Shown: positions 26,901 to 34,835, numbered from the stretch's first letter. The stretch: DNA of 41,719 nt from JBFXAM01 sp050184295 (GCA_050184295.1 JBFXAM010000035.1:1-41719), one strand, 5' to 3'. Notes: generated from the letters alone by a model not told the origin. A program made the numbers and translations.

Positions 26901-28487
26901 AGCGGCCGAACACATCGCTGGGAGCACGGAAAGTACGTCCGCCGCAATCTCCAGGGCGTGCCGCGGCGGCAGTTGAACGAGTACGAAACACGGCTGTTTC
27001 AGAGTGGCCGGAAGCGGGTGGCAGTAATTTCCGGCGCCGGGTCAACGGGGATCAGCGTTCACGCCGATCTGACGGGCCGAAACCAGCAGCGGCGCGTTTT
27101 TTACGCCTTCCAGCTCTCCTGGTCGGCCGACCAGCAGATGCAGGCGTTTGGCCGAGTCCATCGCTCAAACCAAAGCTCGGCGCCGATCATCCGCCTCGTT
27201 CTGCTCGACCTCGCCGGTCAGAAACGGCTCGTCAACGCAGTCTCGAAGCGCCTGGCCGCGCTCGGAGCGCTCACCAAGGGCGAGCGACATTCGCTGTCCA
27301 GCGACTTGTTCCGCCCGGAAGACGTTACCGACGAATATGGCAAGGCGGCGCTGACGCGGCTCTACCGCGAGGTCGAACGGAACACACACGCCCAAGCCGG
27401 GGTCGGCATGCGCGAGTTGGAGCGCATGGGCGTGCTGAACAAGGAAAAGACCGCGGTGCGCGACAACTACGCCCGCAGTGTCGAGCATTTTCTGAACCGC
27501 ATCATGGTGCTGCCGGTCGAAAAGCAGAACCGCATTTTCGAGGTGTTCTTCGAGCGATACACGCATGCGGTCGAGGCCGCGAAACGGGTCGGTGCGTTCG
27601 ATTTCGGTGTGGAGGAGCTTCGGGCCCGCAACCTGCGCGCTGTCACCGAGCCGCAGACGCTCTTCGTCGATCCCGCCTCCGGCGCGCGGACGGTGCTGCA
27701 CGAGCTGGAGGGCGAGGTTGATGTCGAGCGGCTGGCGTTTGCCATCGCGCTCGCGACCTATGCGGACGAGGGATTCCATCGAAATCGGCGCAGCGGGCGC
27801 ATTTATGCCGTTGCGGCGCACCTGGAGACCCGGCCGAACGAGGTGTTGCTCGCCGCAGTGAAGGGTCCGCGTCGAGCGCTGGAACGTCACGAGCTAGGGC
27901 AGAAGTACGAGCCGGTGGCGCGTGAAGAAGCCCGCGACTGGTGGGATCGCGTCTACGAAAACACGCCGGCGATCGAGGCTCGGCGCTTTCATATCCTGAG
28001 CGGCGCGATTTTCCCCATTTACGACAAAATCATGGGCTCATCGGGCATCCAGAACGTGAAGATTGCCCGCGCGGTGCTGGTGGATGGGCGCGCCCTGGTC
28101 GGGCTGAACCTCAGCCCGTCCGATGTTCCAAGCGTAGAGCAACGCCTCGGAATCGGAACGCCGCTGGCGGAGGCGTCGCCGACGGAGATTCTGGCGCTGC
28201 TCGAATCCGGCGGCGTGATCGAACTCGACAACGGCTGGAGGCTGAGCCGGTCGCGGCTTGCAGGCGATGAAATCGTCGAACTCGTGCTGAATGGCGTCCC
28301 CGCGAACCGAGCAGAGCTGGAGCACTATGGCCTGGTGGAGGAGATCATCCACTTCAAGCGCCGCTGGTTCGTTGTGATGGAAGATGCTGGCGAGGTACTG
28401 CCGCGCGTGTTGGCGCGCCGCCGGCCGATTCGGGATACGACGGTCGAGGAAACGCCAACCGAGTCCGTCCTCGATGAGGACGAGTGA
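23946..28487 (+). CDS. Giant DNA methylase fused to a strawberry-notch-like helicase
   Basis: The product has 1,513 residues. Part one is an N6-adenine methylase: QQFSTPP near 129, EPSAGTG at 155-161 and NPPF at 218-221. Part two is a superfamily 2 helicase of the strawberry-notch type: GDGTGIGKGR near 555, DEAH near 662, FSATGATE near 707 and QMQAFGRVHRS near 1064. Methylase-helicase proteins of this style occur on plasmids and phages; P1 DarB, which shields injected DNA from type I restriction, is one example. That role would suit its place beside hsdRMS. ATG 23946 (GGAG upstream) is preferred over GTG 23826. The linker at about residues 342-455 has poor codon use in this frame, while another frame there encodes the nested gene 24970-25311. 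It could therefore be two proteins. Confidence 0.8.
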   Translation: MQQFFDWAPVTKPSPNAEQLGVRDQTEGGSQDLGATLRRFALWISAALESDPTTIVDNSRVASLVRKTFGTSAGHARDAYDAAEAGMNIHIKNAGIDLSDVPSAIKSLVALQGRMPRQARRDESQIELQQFSTPPAEALLIVSAAALRHGMVVLEPSAGTGNIAVLARLTGASVDTNEIDERRRALLEFQGFTPTTFDAERLDNLLPPGKFYDAVVMNPPFSATGGRVKGHDTAFGARHVEHALLRLKSGGRLVAIVGRGMALDRPKFRAWWADIEGRFRVRANIGIDGGVYAKFGTTFDHQIIVIDNDGATTNETDIVTGWGLTLHQAWEKLRVLTEEDVYGRIRRLNPGAGGDGAEEPGSTTVRPRGGPGHRADLASGGAGDERLSSAGGGIRGDGRVDSVEPAHRDSSTRRDDRSNGDVGMGAAAPAARHADDAGLGGETCTQHAGSVCVDVGSKLERGPSVPLQVEDGSVYAAYHVQKARVSGAEPHPANVVESVAMASVEPPDVTFQHAFPLDVIREGRISDIQLEDTVYAGQATNSFLPDGSRRGHWNGDGTGIGKGREIYAFMYDQYQRGHTKHVHISASHQLVADAERDRSAVGLPLPIIHQARFKTVDRVTAPEGVFFTTYTMLSMDFDGDRQRFKQLTDWLGPDFDGVIAFDEAHLMKNAAATPHGAKATVDEGTLRGNMGIALQRLFPRARVRYFSATGATEARHMAPYERLGLWGEGAPFSDFAAFLVAMERGGVAAMEMLCRDLKSVGTYLSRTISYGPTRLPDGSVVPDSAVEYEPLVHRMTADERRQYDQIADLWAELLTAFERGEQTACQKRNAHRYAQFYAAQQRFFLQLMLAYALPDVIPAIESDLAAGRSVVLSLFNTGEAQADRKVRDARAQGVELSELDATPREMIVQLIETQFPIYQYREQTDPITGNVVSVRVEDAAGNPEINRENLRRQQELLDKMADVDIPHNPLDALVSHFGVSNVAEISGRTHRWEHGKYVRRNLQGVPRRQLNEYETRLFQSGRKRVAVISGAGSTGISVHADLTGRNQQRRVFYAFQLSWSADQQMQAFGRVHRSNQSSAPIIRLVLLDLAGQKRLVNAVSKRLAALGALTKGERHSLSSDLFRPEDVTDEYGKAALTRLYREVERNTHAQAGVGMRELERMGVLNKEKTAVRDNYARSVEHFLNRIMVLPVEKQNRIFEVFFERYTHAVEAAKRVGAFDFGVEELRARNLRAVTEPQTLFVDPASGARTVLHELEGEVDVERLAFAIALATYADEGFHRNRRSGRIYAVAAHLETRPNEVLLAAVKGPRRALERHELGQKYEPVAREEARDWWDRVYENTPAIEARRFHILSGAIFPIYDKIMGSSGIQNVKIARAVLVDGRALVGLNLSPSDVPSVEQRLGIGTPLAEASPTEILALLESGGVIELDNGWRLSRSRLAGDEIVELVLNGVPANRAELEHYGLVEEIIHFKRRWFVVMEDAGEVLPRVLARRRPIRDTTVEETPTESVLDEDE
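24970..25311 (+). CDS. 113-residue gene nested out of frame in the methylase/helicase
   Basis: The frame starts at ATG 24970 after GAGGAAG and ends in TAG at 25309-25311. Its codons end mostly in G or C, as in real genes here. Its product is balanced, with Trp, Met, Tyr and hydrophobic residues (DEWIRWSRLIATRPRAVT, MPMMQVWAARLVLSTL). The same bases in the frame of the large protein give Gly/Arg/Asp/Ser-rich sequence of the kind made by reading out of frame. I do not recognise the product. Either it is a true overlapping gene between a methylase and a helicase gene whose stop is missing, or two frameshifts in the data hide a single protein. Confidence 0.6.
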   Translation: MGEFADSIRVQAATVLKNLARQPCAPEADPVIELISHLVEPETNDYRVQEGEFAATDEWIRWSRLIATRPRAVTTAVTATLEWERPHLPHDMPMMQVWAARLVLSTLDRFALT

Positions 28488-28506
28488 CGCGGATGCTCAG
28501 GAACAT

Positions 28507-29496
28507 TCAGATCGAAATGCGCTCGACAATGTTCCGCGTGACGTCGCGTCGCCTTCGGTCGTAAAGGCGCGTTGTTCGGGGATCGGCGTGGCCCGCCAGG
28601 TGCTGCACGTCCTCCAGCGGCACTCCCTGCTCAAGCAGATTCGTGATCGTCGTGGCGCGGAACGAATGGCACGAGAGCGTATCGGCCGGCAAGTCCGCGC
28701 GGCGCAGCCAGCGTTTGACCATTCGCAGGATGTCGCCGGTGTGCATCGGATGCGACTTGTTCGGACCACCGCCGCGCCGAAGTGTCACGAACAGAGGTTC
28801 GGCGGGTTTGGCATCCCCGACGACCGCAAGGTAGTTACCGATGAAGCCCTCCAAGTCGTGACGGGCTGGGATGACGCGCTCCTTGCCGCCCTTTTCGTCG
28901 AAGCGAAACAGCCATTGCCGACCGTCGGTGAAGAAGTCGCGGCGGCGCAGCTTGGCGACGGCGCCGACACGAACCGCCGTGTAAATCAGAACGCCGATGA
29001 TGGCACGGTCGCGCAAGCCGACCAGTGACCGTGTATCGATTCGAGCGAGTAATTGCCTCGCTTGTGCGACGCTCAGCGCTGGCGTGCGGCCCTCGATCAC
29101 ACTATGTCGCGGTCCGCGGACCGATGCGGCCGGATTGAGCGGCACAGCGTGTCGGATGACGAGGTGATCGAAGAAGTGCCGCAGAGCGGCCAAGTGCAGC
29201 TTGCGCGTCGGCTTGGAGAGCGGCTGGCCGTCGCGGGATGTCAGCGCGCCGAGATATTCTCCGATCAGCCATGGGCTGACCTGGTCCAGCGAAACGTCGC
29301 GTTGCGAGCACCATGCGAGCAGGCGGTCTACGGCCCGGCGATATGCACGCCGCGTGTGCGGATTGTCGAGCGAAGCCTCAAAAAACTCCCGATACCCGAA
29401 GCGCGCGTTCGCACCTGCGCTCAGAATGATCGCCGGCAGCGCCGTTCGCTCGACGGCCAAAACGGCGTGTGATGTCGCGACGTTGGTCTCTTCCAT
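28507..29496 (-). CDS. Tyrosine recombinase (XerC/D-like), complete active site
   Basis: A site-specific recombinase of about 329 residues. The N-terminal SAM-like domain includes NPHTRRAYRRAVDRLLAWC. The catalytic domain has Arg in YTAVRVGAVAKL, Lys in EKGGKERV, HSFRAT, GHADPRTT and Tyr in TRLYDRR, so all usual residues are present. ATG 29496 is chosen; a GTG at 29532 would place the first codons inside a perfect inverted repeat that may be a binding site. It is convergent with the helicase gene, with 19 bases between them. It differs clearly from the integrase at 7436 and could mark a second, nested element or resolve dimers. Confidence 0.9.
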   Translation of the reverse strand: MEETNVATSHAVLAVERTALPAIILSAGANARFGYREFFEASLDNPHTRRAYRRAVDRLLAWCSQRDVSLDQVSPWLIGEYLGALTSRDGQPLSKPTRKLHLAALRHFFDHLVIRHAVPLNPAASVRGPRHSVIEGRTPALSVAQARQLLARIDTRSLVGLRDRAIIGVLIYTAVRVGAVAKLRRRDFFTDGRQWLFRFDEKGGKERVIPARHDLEGFIGNYLAVVGDAKPAEPLFVTLRRGGGPNKSHPMHTGDILRMVKRWLRRADLPADTLSCHSFRATTITNLLEQGVPLEDVQHLAGHADPRTTRLYDRRRRDVTRNIVERISI

Positions 29497-29510
29497 GCGT
29501 GCCCGGATAT

Positions 29511-29534
29511 GCGTGATAACGTCCTTTATCACGC
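29511..29534. repeat. Perfect 9-bp inverted repeat with 6-base spacer, possible recombinase core site
   Basis: GCGTGATAA at 29511-29519 and TTATCACGC at 29526-29534 flank CGTCCT. Tyrosine recombinases bind inverted arms of about 9-13 bp around a 6-8 base exchange region, so size and place, directly upstream of a recombinase, fit a dif- or att-like site. It could instead be an operator for the recombinase gene. No second copy was noticed in the window. Confidence 0.5.
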
Positions 29535-29743
29535 CTGTGGGTCAATTGTCGAGCGGGATTCTGATTCGATTCGAACCGGATACAGAACGATGTTTGAGGT
29601 GTGGTAACGAGCTGAACGAATGATGCGCGTTGTCGCCGAATGGCGAACGCGGAATGCGGCGCGAAGAGGGCGATCCCTACCGCACAGGTGGGGCGCGCGG
29701 CCGGCAATGTCGATTCAGTGTTCGATGTCTCATGATTTCAAAT

Positions 29744-29796
29744 GGTTGAGAGGCCCGGTGGTGCAGTGCTTCTCAACCTTCAAACGTAATACGTTT
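29744..29796. promoter_or_regulatory. Hairpin and palindrome downstream of the DUF932 gene
   Basis: GGTTGAGA at 29744-29751 pairs with TCTCAACC at 29771-29778 across 19 bases. A palindrome of two 7-bp arms, AAACGTA-A-TACGTTT, follows at 29782-29796. Both lie within 80 bases of the 3' end of the minus-strand DUF932 gene, in a 322-base stretch (29497-29818) without a gene. The hairpin may end transcription although no clear T-run follows; the palindrome looks like a protein site. Confidence 0.45.
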
Positions 29797-29818
29797 TCCT
29801 GTACCGCGAAACCTCCCT

Positions 29819-30844
29819 TCACGCCGCGAGCGCGAGCAGCGCTCCGGCCCGTTCGTCCGCTTCCGTCCGTTCGCCGGCATTCTTGATCTTGCCCGCCAGC
29901 CGCGTCAGCGCATCGACCACGTTGAAGATTGTGAAGCGTCCGCTCGCGCGAGCCAGCTCCAGAGCCTCCTTGGCGACGCTGCGCGGAATGCCCTGCTTGG
30001 CCAATAGCTTCATCACCTCGTCGGCGTCGCCGCCGAGTGTGGTCTCCATCGCCTTGCCAATCGTCCGGACGAACCCATCGCGGCGCTGATCGCGTTTCTC
30101 GACCAGGCCGGCGATCATCCGCCGCACCTCGCCCAGGCACTCATGCACGTTGGCGGTGTGCTTGCGGGCGAAGTCGATGACCTCAACCGCGTCCCAGACG
30201 ATGTGATTCTGGCAGACAGCCTGGAACCAGAACGTCTGCATGCCGACCGAGCGCTTGCCGACCTCCGAGTTCCACAGGAAGAACCCCGGCGCAAACGCCT
30301 CGCCGTTGATCTCCGCCCAGCCGAGCGGATCGATCAGGAACACGAACATGTCCTGCTCCCCGCAGTACAGGCCCGTACCGCCGTTGCAGGCGGTCTGGGG
30401 CGGCTGAAAGTCGGTCGCGAACTCGCGCACGATGTTCAGCAGGTCCACGTTGTGCAGCCGAGTGTACGCAGTGCCATGAATCGAGCGGATCGCGTCGTCC
30501 TGCGTGAGCAATTGCAGCGGCTTCTCGCCGCTGGGCATCGTCTCACGGAAGATCTGCGCCGCCGTACCGGCCGATACGCGATTGACCGTCTCCTTGCTCA
30601 CGCCGGCCAGCCGGCAGAGCTGGCCGAAACTCCAGTCGTTGAGTGAGAAGTCGCCGTCGTTGCCGACGGTGACGCGGAACCGGCCGCCGTTCGGCGCCGG
30701 CTGAATCGACTGCGGCGGATGCCAGCGGTCGATCGAGTTCGTGCGCGTCGCGTAGCAGTGGTCGTACAGCGATTGCACCGAATCAAAGCGTTCATCCGGC
30801 CCGCGCCGGAAGAGTTCGTCGGATGCCCTTGTCAGTGTCTCCAT
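29819..30844 (-). CDS. DUF932 (phage/plasmid-like) protein
   Basis: This 341-residue protein resembles DUF932, a family common on phages, plasmids and integrative elements; its exact role is not known. Typical parts are RFRVTVGNDGDFSLNDWSFG near 55, LCRLAGVSKETVNRVS, ending in a conserved middle with MFVFLIDPLGWAEINGEAF and GFFLWNSEVGKRSVGMQTFW. ATG 30844 has GGAAGGAGA a few bases upstream, so a longer frame to 30940 was rejected. The last 40 residues are Ala/Glu-rich. Confidence 0.8.
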   Translation of the reverse strand: METLTRASDELFRRGPDERFDSVQSLYDHCYATRTNSIDRWHPPQSIQPAPNGGRFRVTVGNDGDFSLNDWSFGQLCRLAGVSKETVNRVSAGTAAQIFRETMPSGEKPLQLLTQDDAIRSIHGTAYTRLHNVDLLNIVREFATDFQPPQTACNGGTGLYCGEQDMFVFLIDPLGWAEINGEAFAPGFFLWNSEVGKRSVGMQTFWFQAVCQNHIVWDAVEVIDFARKHTANVHECLGEVRRMIAGLVEKRDQRRDGFVRTIGKAMETTLGGDADEVMKLLAKQGIPRSVAKEALELARASGRFTIFNVVDALTRLAGKIKNAGERTEADERAGALLALAA

Positions 30845-31411
30845 GTGGAATCTCCTTCCATGTTGCTGTGTTTGAATGAAACCGAACCGAAAACCGTGAA
30901 ATGCACCACCGGCCTCTCGACGCACGCAGTTGGCGTCCATCGAGGGTCGGTCTGTTTGTCTACCCCAGCCGGTGCGTGGCCGACCAAGAACACGGGGTTC
31001 TCCGCGGCCGCGACGTTGTAAGAAGGAACGGAATCACATGCCCTGTTCCGGACGATTGTTCATTTTGAACTAGCTCGTTGGTCGCTACGGCGTTGCGCCG
31101 CGCGACGCGTGATCGAGTCGATGTTCGGCGTGGCCGTACGACACCGTTCCCCACGGCCATCCTGCCACAGATCGCTGGCACTAATCAAACGCTGTTTTGC
31201 ACTGCTGCCGTACACGGCCGTCGTCGTCGGGGCTCGCCCCGTGAGGCCGTCAGGCCCTTGGCCCCGACGAGGGCGGACGGGGCAGGCAGCCGCTGGCGCA
31301 GCCCTGCTGCCGGTATGGTCCCGAGTCGGAGGGTCTCGTCCGTGTAGGCATCCGATGGGCGGGGCCGTGTGCGGCAATCGCCGTCCTGTTCGAATCTCGA
31401 CCTGCGATTAT
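30845..31411. other. Gene-free stretch with GC-rich folds
   Basis: Between the DUF932 gene and the CHC2 gene, 567 bases carry no convincing gene. Long frames crossing it are antisense shadows with no sensible composition. The main content is a group of strong stems at 31224-31311, described separately. The part nearest 30850-31100 is less GC-rich and probably holds the DUF932 promoter. Confidence 0.5.
31224..31311. promoter_or_regulatory. Two competing stems plus a second hairpin, possible RNA switch or ncRNA
   Basis: TCGTCGGGGC at 31224-31233 pairs perfectly with 31261-31270 and encloses a small GGCC/GGCC hairpin (31245-31256). The same bases can instead form 31228-31241, a 5-bp stem with a CTCG loop, so the two folds exclude each other. 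A second stem pairs 31285-31290 with 31306-31311 and holds an inner 4-bp stem. On the minus strand this lies about 380 bases ahead of the DUF932 start. The function is unknown. Confidence 0.45.
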
Positions 31412-31780
31412 CTACCTGCAGTCGGAAAGTCCAGCCAGGTTCGCCAGATAGGCCGTCACGGTCGCCTCGTCGATCCGCTTCAGATGCCGCATGAAGTCGA
31501 AGAGCGTGCCGCCGAGGCCGCAGTCGAAACACTTGAACGTACCGCGGTCCGGCCGAACCCAGAGCGATTCGCCCCGGTCGTGATGGAATGGGCAGGCACC
31601 GCTGTAGTGCCGGCCACGCGGCCGCAGCCGCATGTAATCGCGCATGACGGCGATCATGTCGAGGGTTTTGAGAATACGACCGCGAAACGCTTCGCGGGCC
31701 GTTTTCGCCTTCCACTCCGGCGAGGCCGCCTCTTCCGGCGTCACGATTCGCATCCACGGCATGCGGCCACTGCTATCCAT
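31412..31780 (-). CDS. Stand-alone CHC2 zinc-finger protein (DnaG-like N-terminal domain)
   Basis: This 122-residue protein is essentially the zinc-binding domain of bacterial primase without the polymerase part. Cys63 and His66 in ACPFHHDRGESLWV and Cys84 and Cys87 in FKCFDCGLGGTLFDF would bind zinc. In DnaG this domain reads template DNA. Alone, it may help plasmid or element replication, perhaps with a separate polymerase domain not seen here. ATG 31780 follows GGAGGAG with good spacing, so upstream codons to 31828 were dropped. The next gene upstream starts 118 bases away and runs in the same direction. Confidence 0.85.
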   Translation of the reverse strand: MDSSGRMPWMRIVTPEEAASPEWKAKTAREAFRGRILKTLDMIAVMRDYMRLRPRGRHYSGACPFHHDRGESLWVRPDRGTFKCFDCGLGGTLFDFMRHLKRIDEATVTAYLANLAGLSDCR

Positions 31781-31897
31781 GCTGACTGCTCCTCCATTTC
31801 GGTCATTTTCGGAAGCGAGCGCCTTCACTTTCGAAGCGGCCCCATTTCACCAACACAGCGTGCAAACGGTCTATCTGCCGGCCACGCGCCCGCGCTG

Positions 31898-32848
31898 TCA
31901 CTGTGCGAACTCCCCCTGCGACGACACGCGCTGCCGCAGCCACGCGATGCGGCCGAGACCGAGACGAATGTGGTTGTACTTAAGAGCCAGCGACGATGCT
32001 CGGGCGAGTTCGTCGTTGCCGCCGTAGGCGATTCCGCGGTCATAGCGGCTCAGCGCCTCCGCACCGCGTGCGATGATTTCCTCATATCTCTGCCGGTCGG
32101 CGGCGAGTTGCTGCTTCTCGCGCTCCAGCAACTCGCGCATCTTCGCGACCCGTTTGGCCGGATTCTTCGGCAGGTCTCGCTCCAGCCAGCGCCCCGCATC
32201 CTCACACGGTGGAATCTGGTCGAACGGAGGCGGAGGCGCGTTGTCGCCGGCCGTGTAGTAGTGCCACGGATGACCTGGGTCGTAGCCGCCGCGCTTGTGC
32301 GTACCGCCGGCGACTTCGGCCCGCACCCATTCATCCAGCGCCTGAGTCGCATCCACGCCGAACCCCTCCTCAAACGCCGCCAATGCGTCGGAGTATGACC
32401 GTTCGACACGGCGAAGCTCCGCCGTGTTTCGTTCGGCGGCCTTCAAGGTTGTGCCTGAATCGCGATACGCCCGCCCGGTGCGCGGATCTGTGCCGGTGCG
32501 AATCGCCTCGCGGAGTGCCTCCGCCTCGCCGAGAAGGGCGATCAGCTCGTTCGCGTGCTCACTTACCAAAGCGGCGATCTGCTCCGCGTCGGGTTCAATC
32601 GGGCCGGTCACGTCCAACCCGAACACACCCGCGGCGACCGCTGCGGGCAGCGGGACAGAGACTGGCGGGCCCGAAGCACCCTCGTCGAATTGGCCGATTA
32701 CCTGCTCCGCGGGGGCGCTTCCATTCGCTGTCGATGTCGGGGGTAGCGATTGGTCTGTCGAACCGGCCGTCGATTCTGAACGAACTGGCACCTCCGGCAC
32801 CCGGAGTTCTTCGGCCCACGGAAACACCTGTTGCGCCTTCGCCATCAT
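31898..32848 (-). CDS. Hypothetical protein, helical, unknown function
   Basis: A 316-residue protein. The first 85 residues are Pro/Ser/Ala-rich and probably unstructured. The rest is helical with coiled-coil-like segments (ELRRVERSYSDALAAFEEG; MRELLEREKQQLAADRQRYEEI). A short HPWHYYTAGDNAPPPPFDQIP stretch interrupts the helices. No membrane helix or enzyme motif was seen. It probably shares a transcript with the CHC2 gene. ATGATG at 32848-32843 has no clear ribosome-binding site, and CGAACGTTCG, a 10-base palindrome, lies at 32850-32859 just upstream. Confidence 0.7.
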   Translation of the reverse strand: MMAKAQQVFPWAEELRVPEVPVRSESTAGSTDQSLPPTSTANGSAPAEQVIGQFDEGASGPPVSVPLPAAVAAGVFGLDVTGPIEPDAEQIAALVSEHANELIALLGEAEALREAIRTGTDPRTGRAYRDSGTTLKAAERNTAELRRVERSYSDALAAFEEGFGVDATQALDEWVRAEVAGGTHKRGGYDPGHPWHYYTAGDNAPPPPFDQIPPCEDAGRWLERDLPKNPAKRVAKMRELLEREKQQLAADRQRYEEIIARGAEALSRYDRGIAYGGNDELARASSLALKYNHIRLGLGRIAWLRQRVSSQGEFAQ

Positions 32849-32919
32849 GAACGAACGTTCGGGACTGCGTCCCCCTTATTCGTTCGTTATGGCGACCGTA
32901 TCGTGTCACGTGCCCTAGC

Positions 32920-33603
32920 TCACTGAGCTGCGAGCACCATCGCGTCCCTCGGTGTCCATCGCAGCTTTGGAAGCGTGTACTGTCGCGGATCGTCAAACGG
33001 AATCTCGGGGCTGTGGTACGACAGCAGCACCAAATCCTCCTCCGGCGCGCTGAACGTGTGCAGCAGGTTCCGCGTAAACACGAGGACGTCGCCCGGTCGA
33101 ACGCGGGTGGACGCGATGCCGGCCCCGCTGAATCGCCGCCACGGCTCTTCCGACCACCAGAATCGTCCCTCGCCTTCGAGTACGGCGATGAAGCGATCCG
33201 AGTGCTCGTGAACGTGCAGCGGCAGGTCGAGCGTGCCGGCCGAGAAGCGCAGCTTGGCGAGCCCGTCCGGGCAGTCCTCACCGACAAGGTCGCGGCCTGA
33301 CCACAAACCACCTGCAATCGACGCGGTTTCTTCGAACGGCGACCTCAACTCGATTTCGTATTCCAGGTCGATGGCGTTCATCAGCGAGTCGAGGGTCGCG
33401 CTCAGGCCGTGATCGCCAGCTTCACCGTGCAGAAAGGCCGGGGACTGAAGCCGGCCGGCCCGGGTTTCAGCATCAGTCTGATTTAGGACGCGACGAGCAA
33501 GGCCGAAAAACTGGACGAGCGCAGCCGACCAGTGCGTCGTCGAGGCGGCGGTTCTGCCCGCGCGCACGCGCAGGCCCAGGGGAGCGATGGCAGTGTCCAA
33601 CAC
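32920..33603 (-). CDS. Cupin-domain protein
   Basis: The product has 227 residues. The C-terminal half is a cupin barrel: LPLHVHEHSDRFIAVLEGEG gives the HxH and Glu metal ligands of motif 1, and RPGDVLVFTRNLLHTFSA gives the motif 2 His. Substrates of this broad family cannot be read from sequence. The N-terminal half is helical and unrecognised. The GTG start at 33603 follows GAGGAG; the longer frame to 33780 overlaps the divergent membrane gene and was rejected. An ordinary metabolic or regulatory role is as likely as a link to the element. Confidence 0.75.
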   Translation of the reverse strand: MLDTAIAPLGLRVRAGRTAASTTHWSAALVQFFGLARRVLNQTDAETRAGRLQSPAFLHGEAGDHGLSATLDSLMNAIDLEYEIELRSPFEETASIAGGLWSGRDLVGEDCPDGLAKLRFSAGTLDLPLHVHEHSDRFIAVLEGEGRFWWSEEPWRRFSGAGIASTRVRPGDVLVFTRNLLHTFSAPEEDLVLLSYHSPEIPFDDPRQYTLPKLRWTPRDAMVLAAQ

Positions 33604-33617
33604 GATGTTCTCCTCGT

Positions 33618-34322
33618 GTGAGGCATGTGACAATTCTCGCGAGCCGCGACACGCGCCGGGCTCATCCAAAGTGCGTGAGCAGTTCGAAACCTCCGAATAC
33701 GACCGCAAGCACGGGCAGACAGAGAACACCGCTGAGCGAGGCGGAGCGCGTTCGCGTGCTGATGGAGGAGCATCGCGCACTCTATGGGTTGCTCTCGTTC
33801 CGCCTGGCCGCGGTCGAACGGAGCCTGCCGGTCGCGGGCGGCACGCTGGCGGCGATTCTCAGCGGCAGCGCAAGCCTGCCTCCGGAAACGCAGCGGTTGG
33901 TTCTGCTGGCGATGCCGGCCGCTTTGCTCTGGCTGATGCGAACCACCTGCGCCCACGCCCGGTCGAAGGAAGATGTTGTTCGTCGCCTCGGCGAGCTGGA
34001 AGGCGCCGTCAACCACATCGCCGGCGAGGAATTGCTCGCGTTCCAGTCGCGGCATCCGAATCGCGGGCAGCGTGTCTCGGGCCGCAGTGGCGGCACCACA
34101 GTCTTCGGCGTGCTCAGTTTCTGCCTGACCGCCGTGACGGCGTGTGCGTGGATGGCCGGTCCGCTCTGGCCAGGCTCCCTCGTGCAGGCGGCCTATTCGG
34201 CGTACGTGGTGGCGGTCGCGACCGATGTCGTCGCGACCGTGTGGCGCCTCGGGCGATACGTCTATCGGAAGGCCCCGCCAAGAGCAGCTCCGCTGTTCAT
34301 CGGCCTTCGTTTCCCCGAATAG
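33618..34322 (+). CDS. Multi-pass membrane protein, unknown function
   Basis: A 234-residue frame with two pairs of hydrophobic segments: around AGGTLAAILSGSASL and LVLLAMPAALLWLM, then TVFGVLSFCLTAVTACAWMAG and AAYSAYVVAVATDVVATVW. Between them lies a charged stretch, HARSKEDVVRRLGELEGAVN followed by GEELLAFQSRHP, which seems distinctive and would face the cytoplasm. The first 40 residues look unlike protein, so translation may really begin near 33750 (a GTG followed by ATG around LMEEHRALYG). Divergent from the cupin gene. I do not recognise a named family. Confidence 0.65.
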   Translation: MRHVTILASRDTRRAHPKCVSSSKPPNTTASTGRQRTPLSEAERVRVLMEEHRALYGLLSFRLAAVERSLPVAGGTLAAILSGSASLPPETQRLVLLAMPAALLWLMRTTCAHARSKEDVVRRLGELEGAVNHIAGEELLAFQSRHPNRGQRVSGRSGGTTVFGVLSFCLTAVTACAWMAGPLWPGSLVQAAYSAYVVAVATDVVATVWRLGRYVYRKAPPRAAPLFIGLRFPE

Positions 34323-34502
34323 TCCTGCCTGGCAACGCAGCTCGCTGCGGGAGGTTCGCCTTCCGCGTGGATCATCGTAATATGTTTTCGTGCCATCCAT
34401 GATCGTCACCGATTGTATCGCCGGTTTCGGGTGGATCAAGCCGTGTTTTCAGCGCCCGCCGACAGCGCTTACTATGTATGCAGGTGCCTGGCGGAGCGAC
34501 GG

Positions 34503-34832
34503 ATGGATCTGCAACGTGAATTCGGCCGGCGTGTCCGCGAGCTGCGGACACGGCGGGGCTTGACGCAGAAACAGCTCGGGCAGAAATGCGGCGAGACTTT
34601 TGCGACGCAACGAATCGGCGAAATCGAACGCGGGAATGTGAATGTGACGTTGCAAACGATCGCCGGAATCTGCCGTGGACTGCGCTGCGAACCGCTGGAG
34701 TTGTTCCTGTTTGGACCCGGAGCCGCAGGTCGGAAGATCAGCCTGCCCGACGCCCGCCTGGCCGACCTATGGGCGGCCGCCGACGACCGGGCGAAAGCGA
34801 AACTGCTGCGCGTTCTGCGTGAACTGTTGTGA
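34503..34832 (+). CDS. XRE-family transcription regulator
   Basis: A 109-residue regulator. A canonical helix-turn-helix lies at about 8-62: REFGRRVRELRTRRGLTQKQ, then FATQRIGEIERGNVNVTLQT. A short C-terminal part (DARLADLWAAADDRAKAKL) probably mediates dimer contacts. ATG 34503 follows GGCGGAG; a longer frame from 34413 lacks support. It ends four bases from the convergent coiled-coil gene, so the two 3' ends abut. Confidence 0.85.
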   Translation: MDLQREFGRRVRELRTRRGLTQKQLGQKCGETFATQRIGEIERGNVNVTLQTIAGICRGLRCEPLELFLFGPGAAGRKISLPDARLADLWAAADDRAKAKLLRVLRELL

Positions 34833-34835
34833 GCA

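Noticed and set aside
31109..32398. 429-codon plus-strand frame
   Set aside because: It is antisense to the CHC2 and hypothetical genes and shows no protein-like pattern.
33483..34439. 318-codon minus-strand frame
   Set aside because: It overlaps the membrane-protein gene antisense and lacks a sensible composition.
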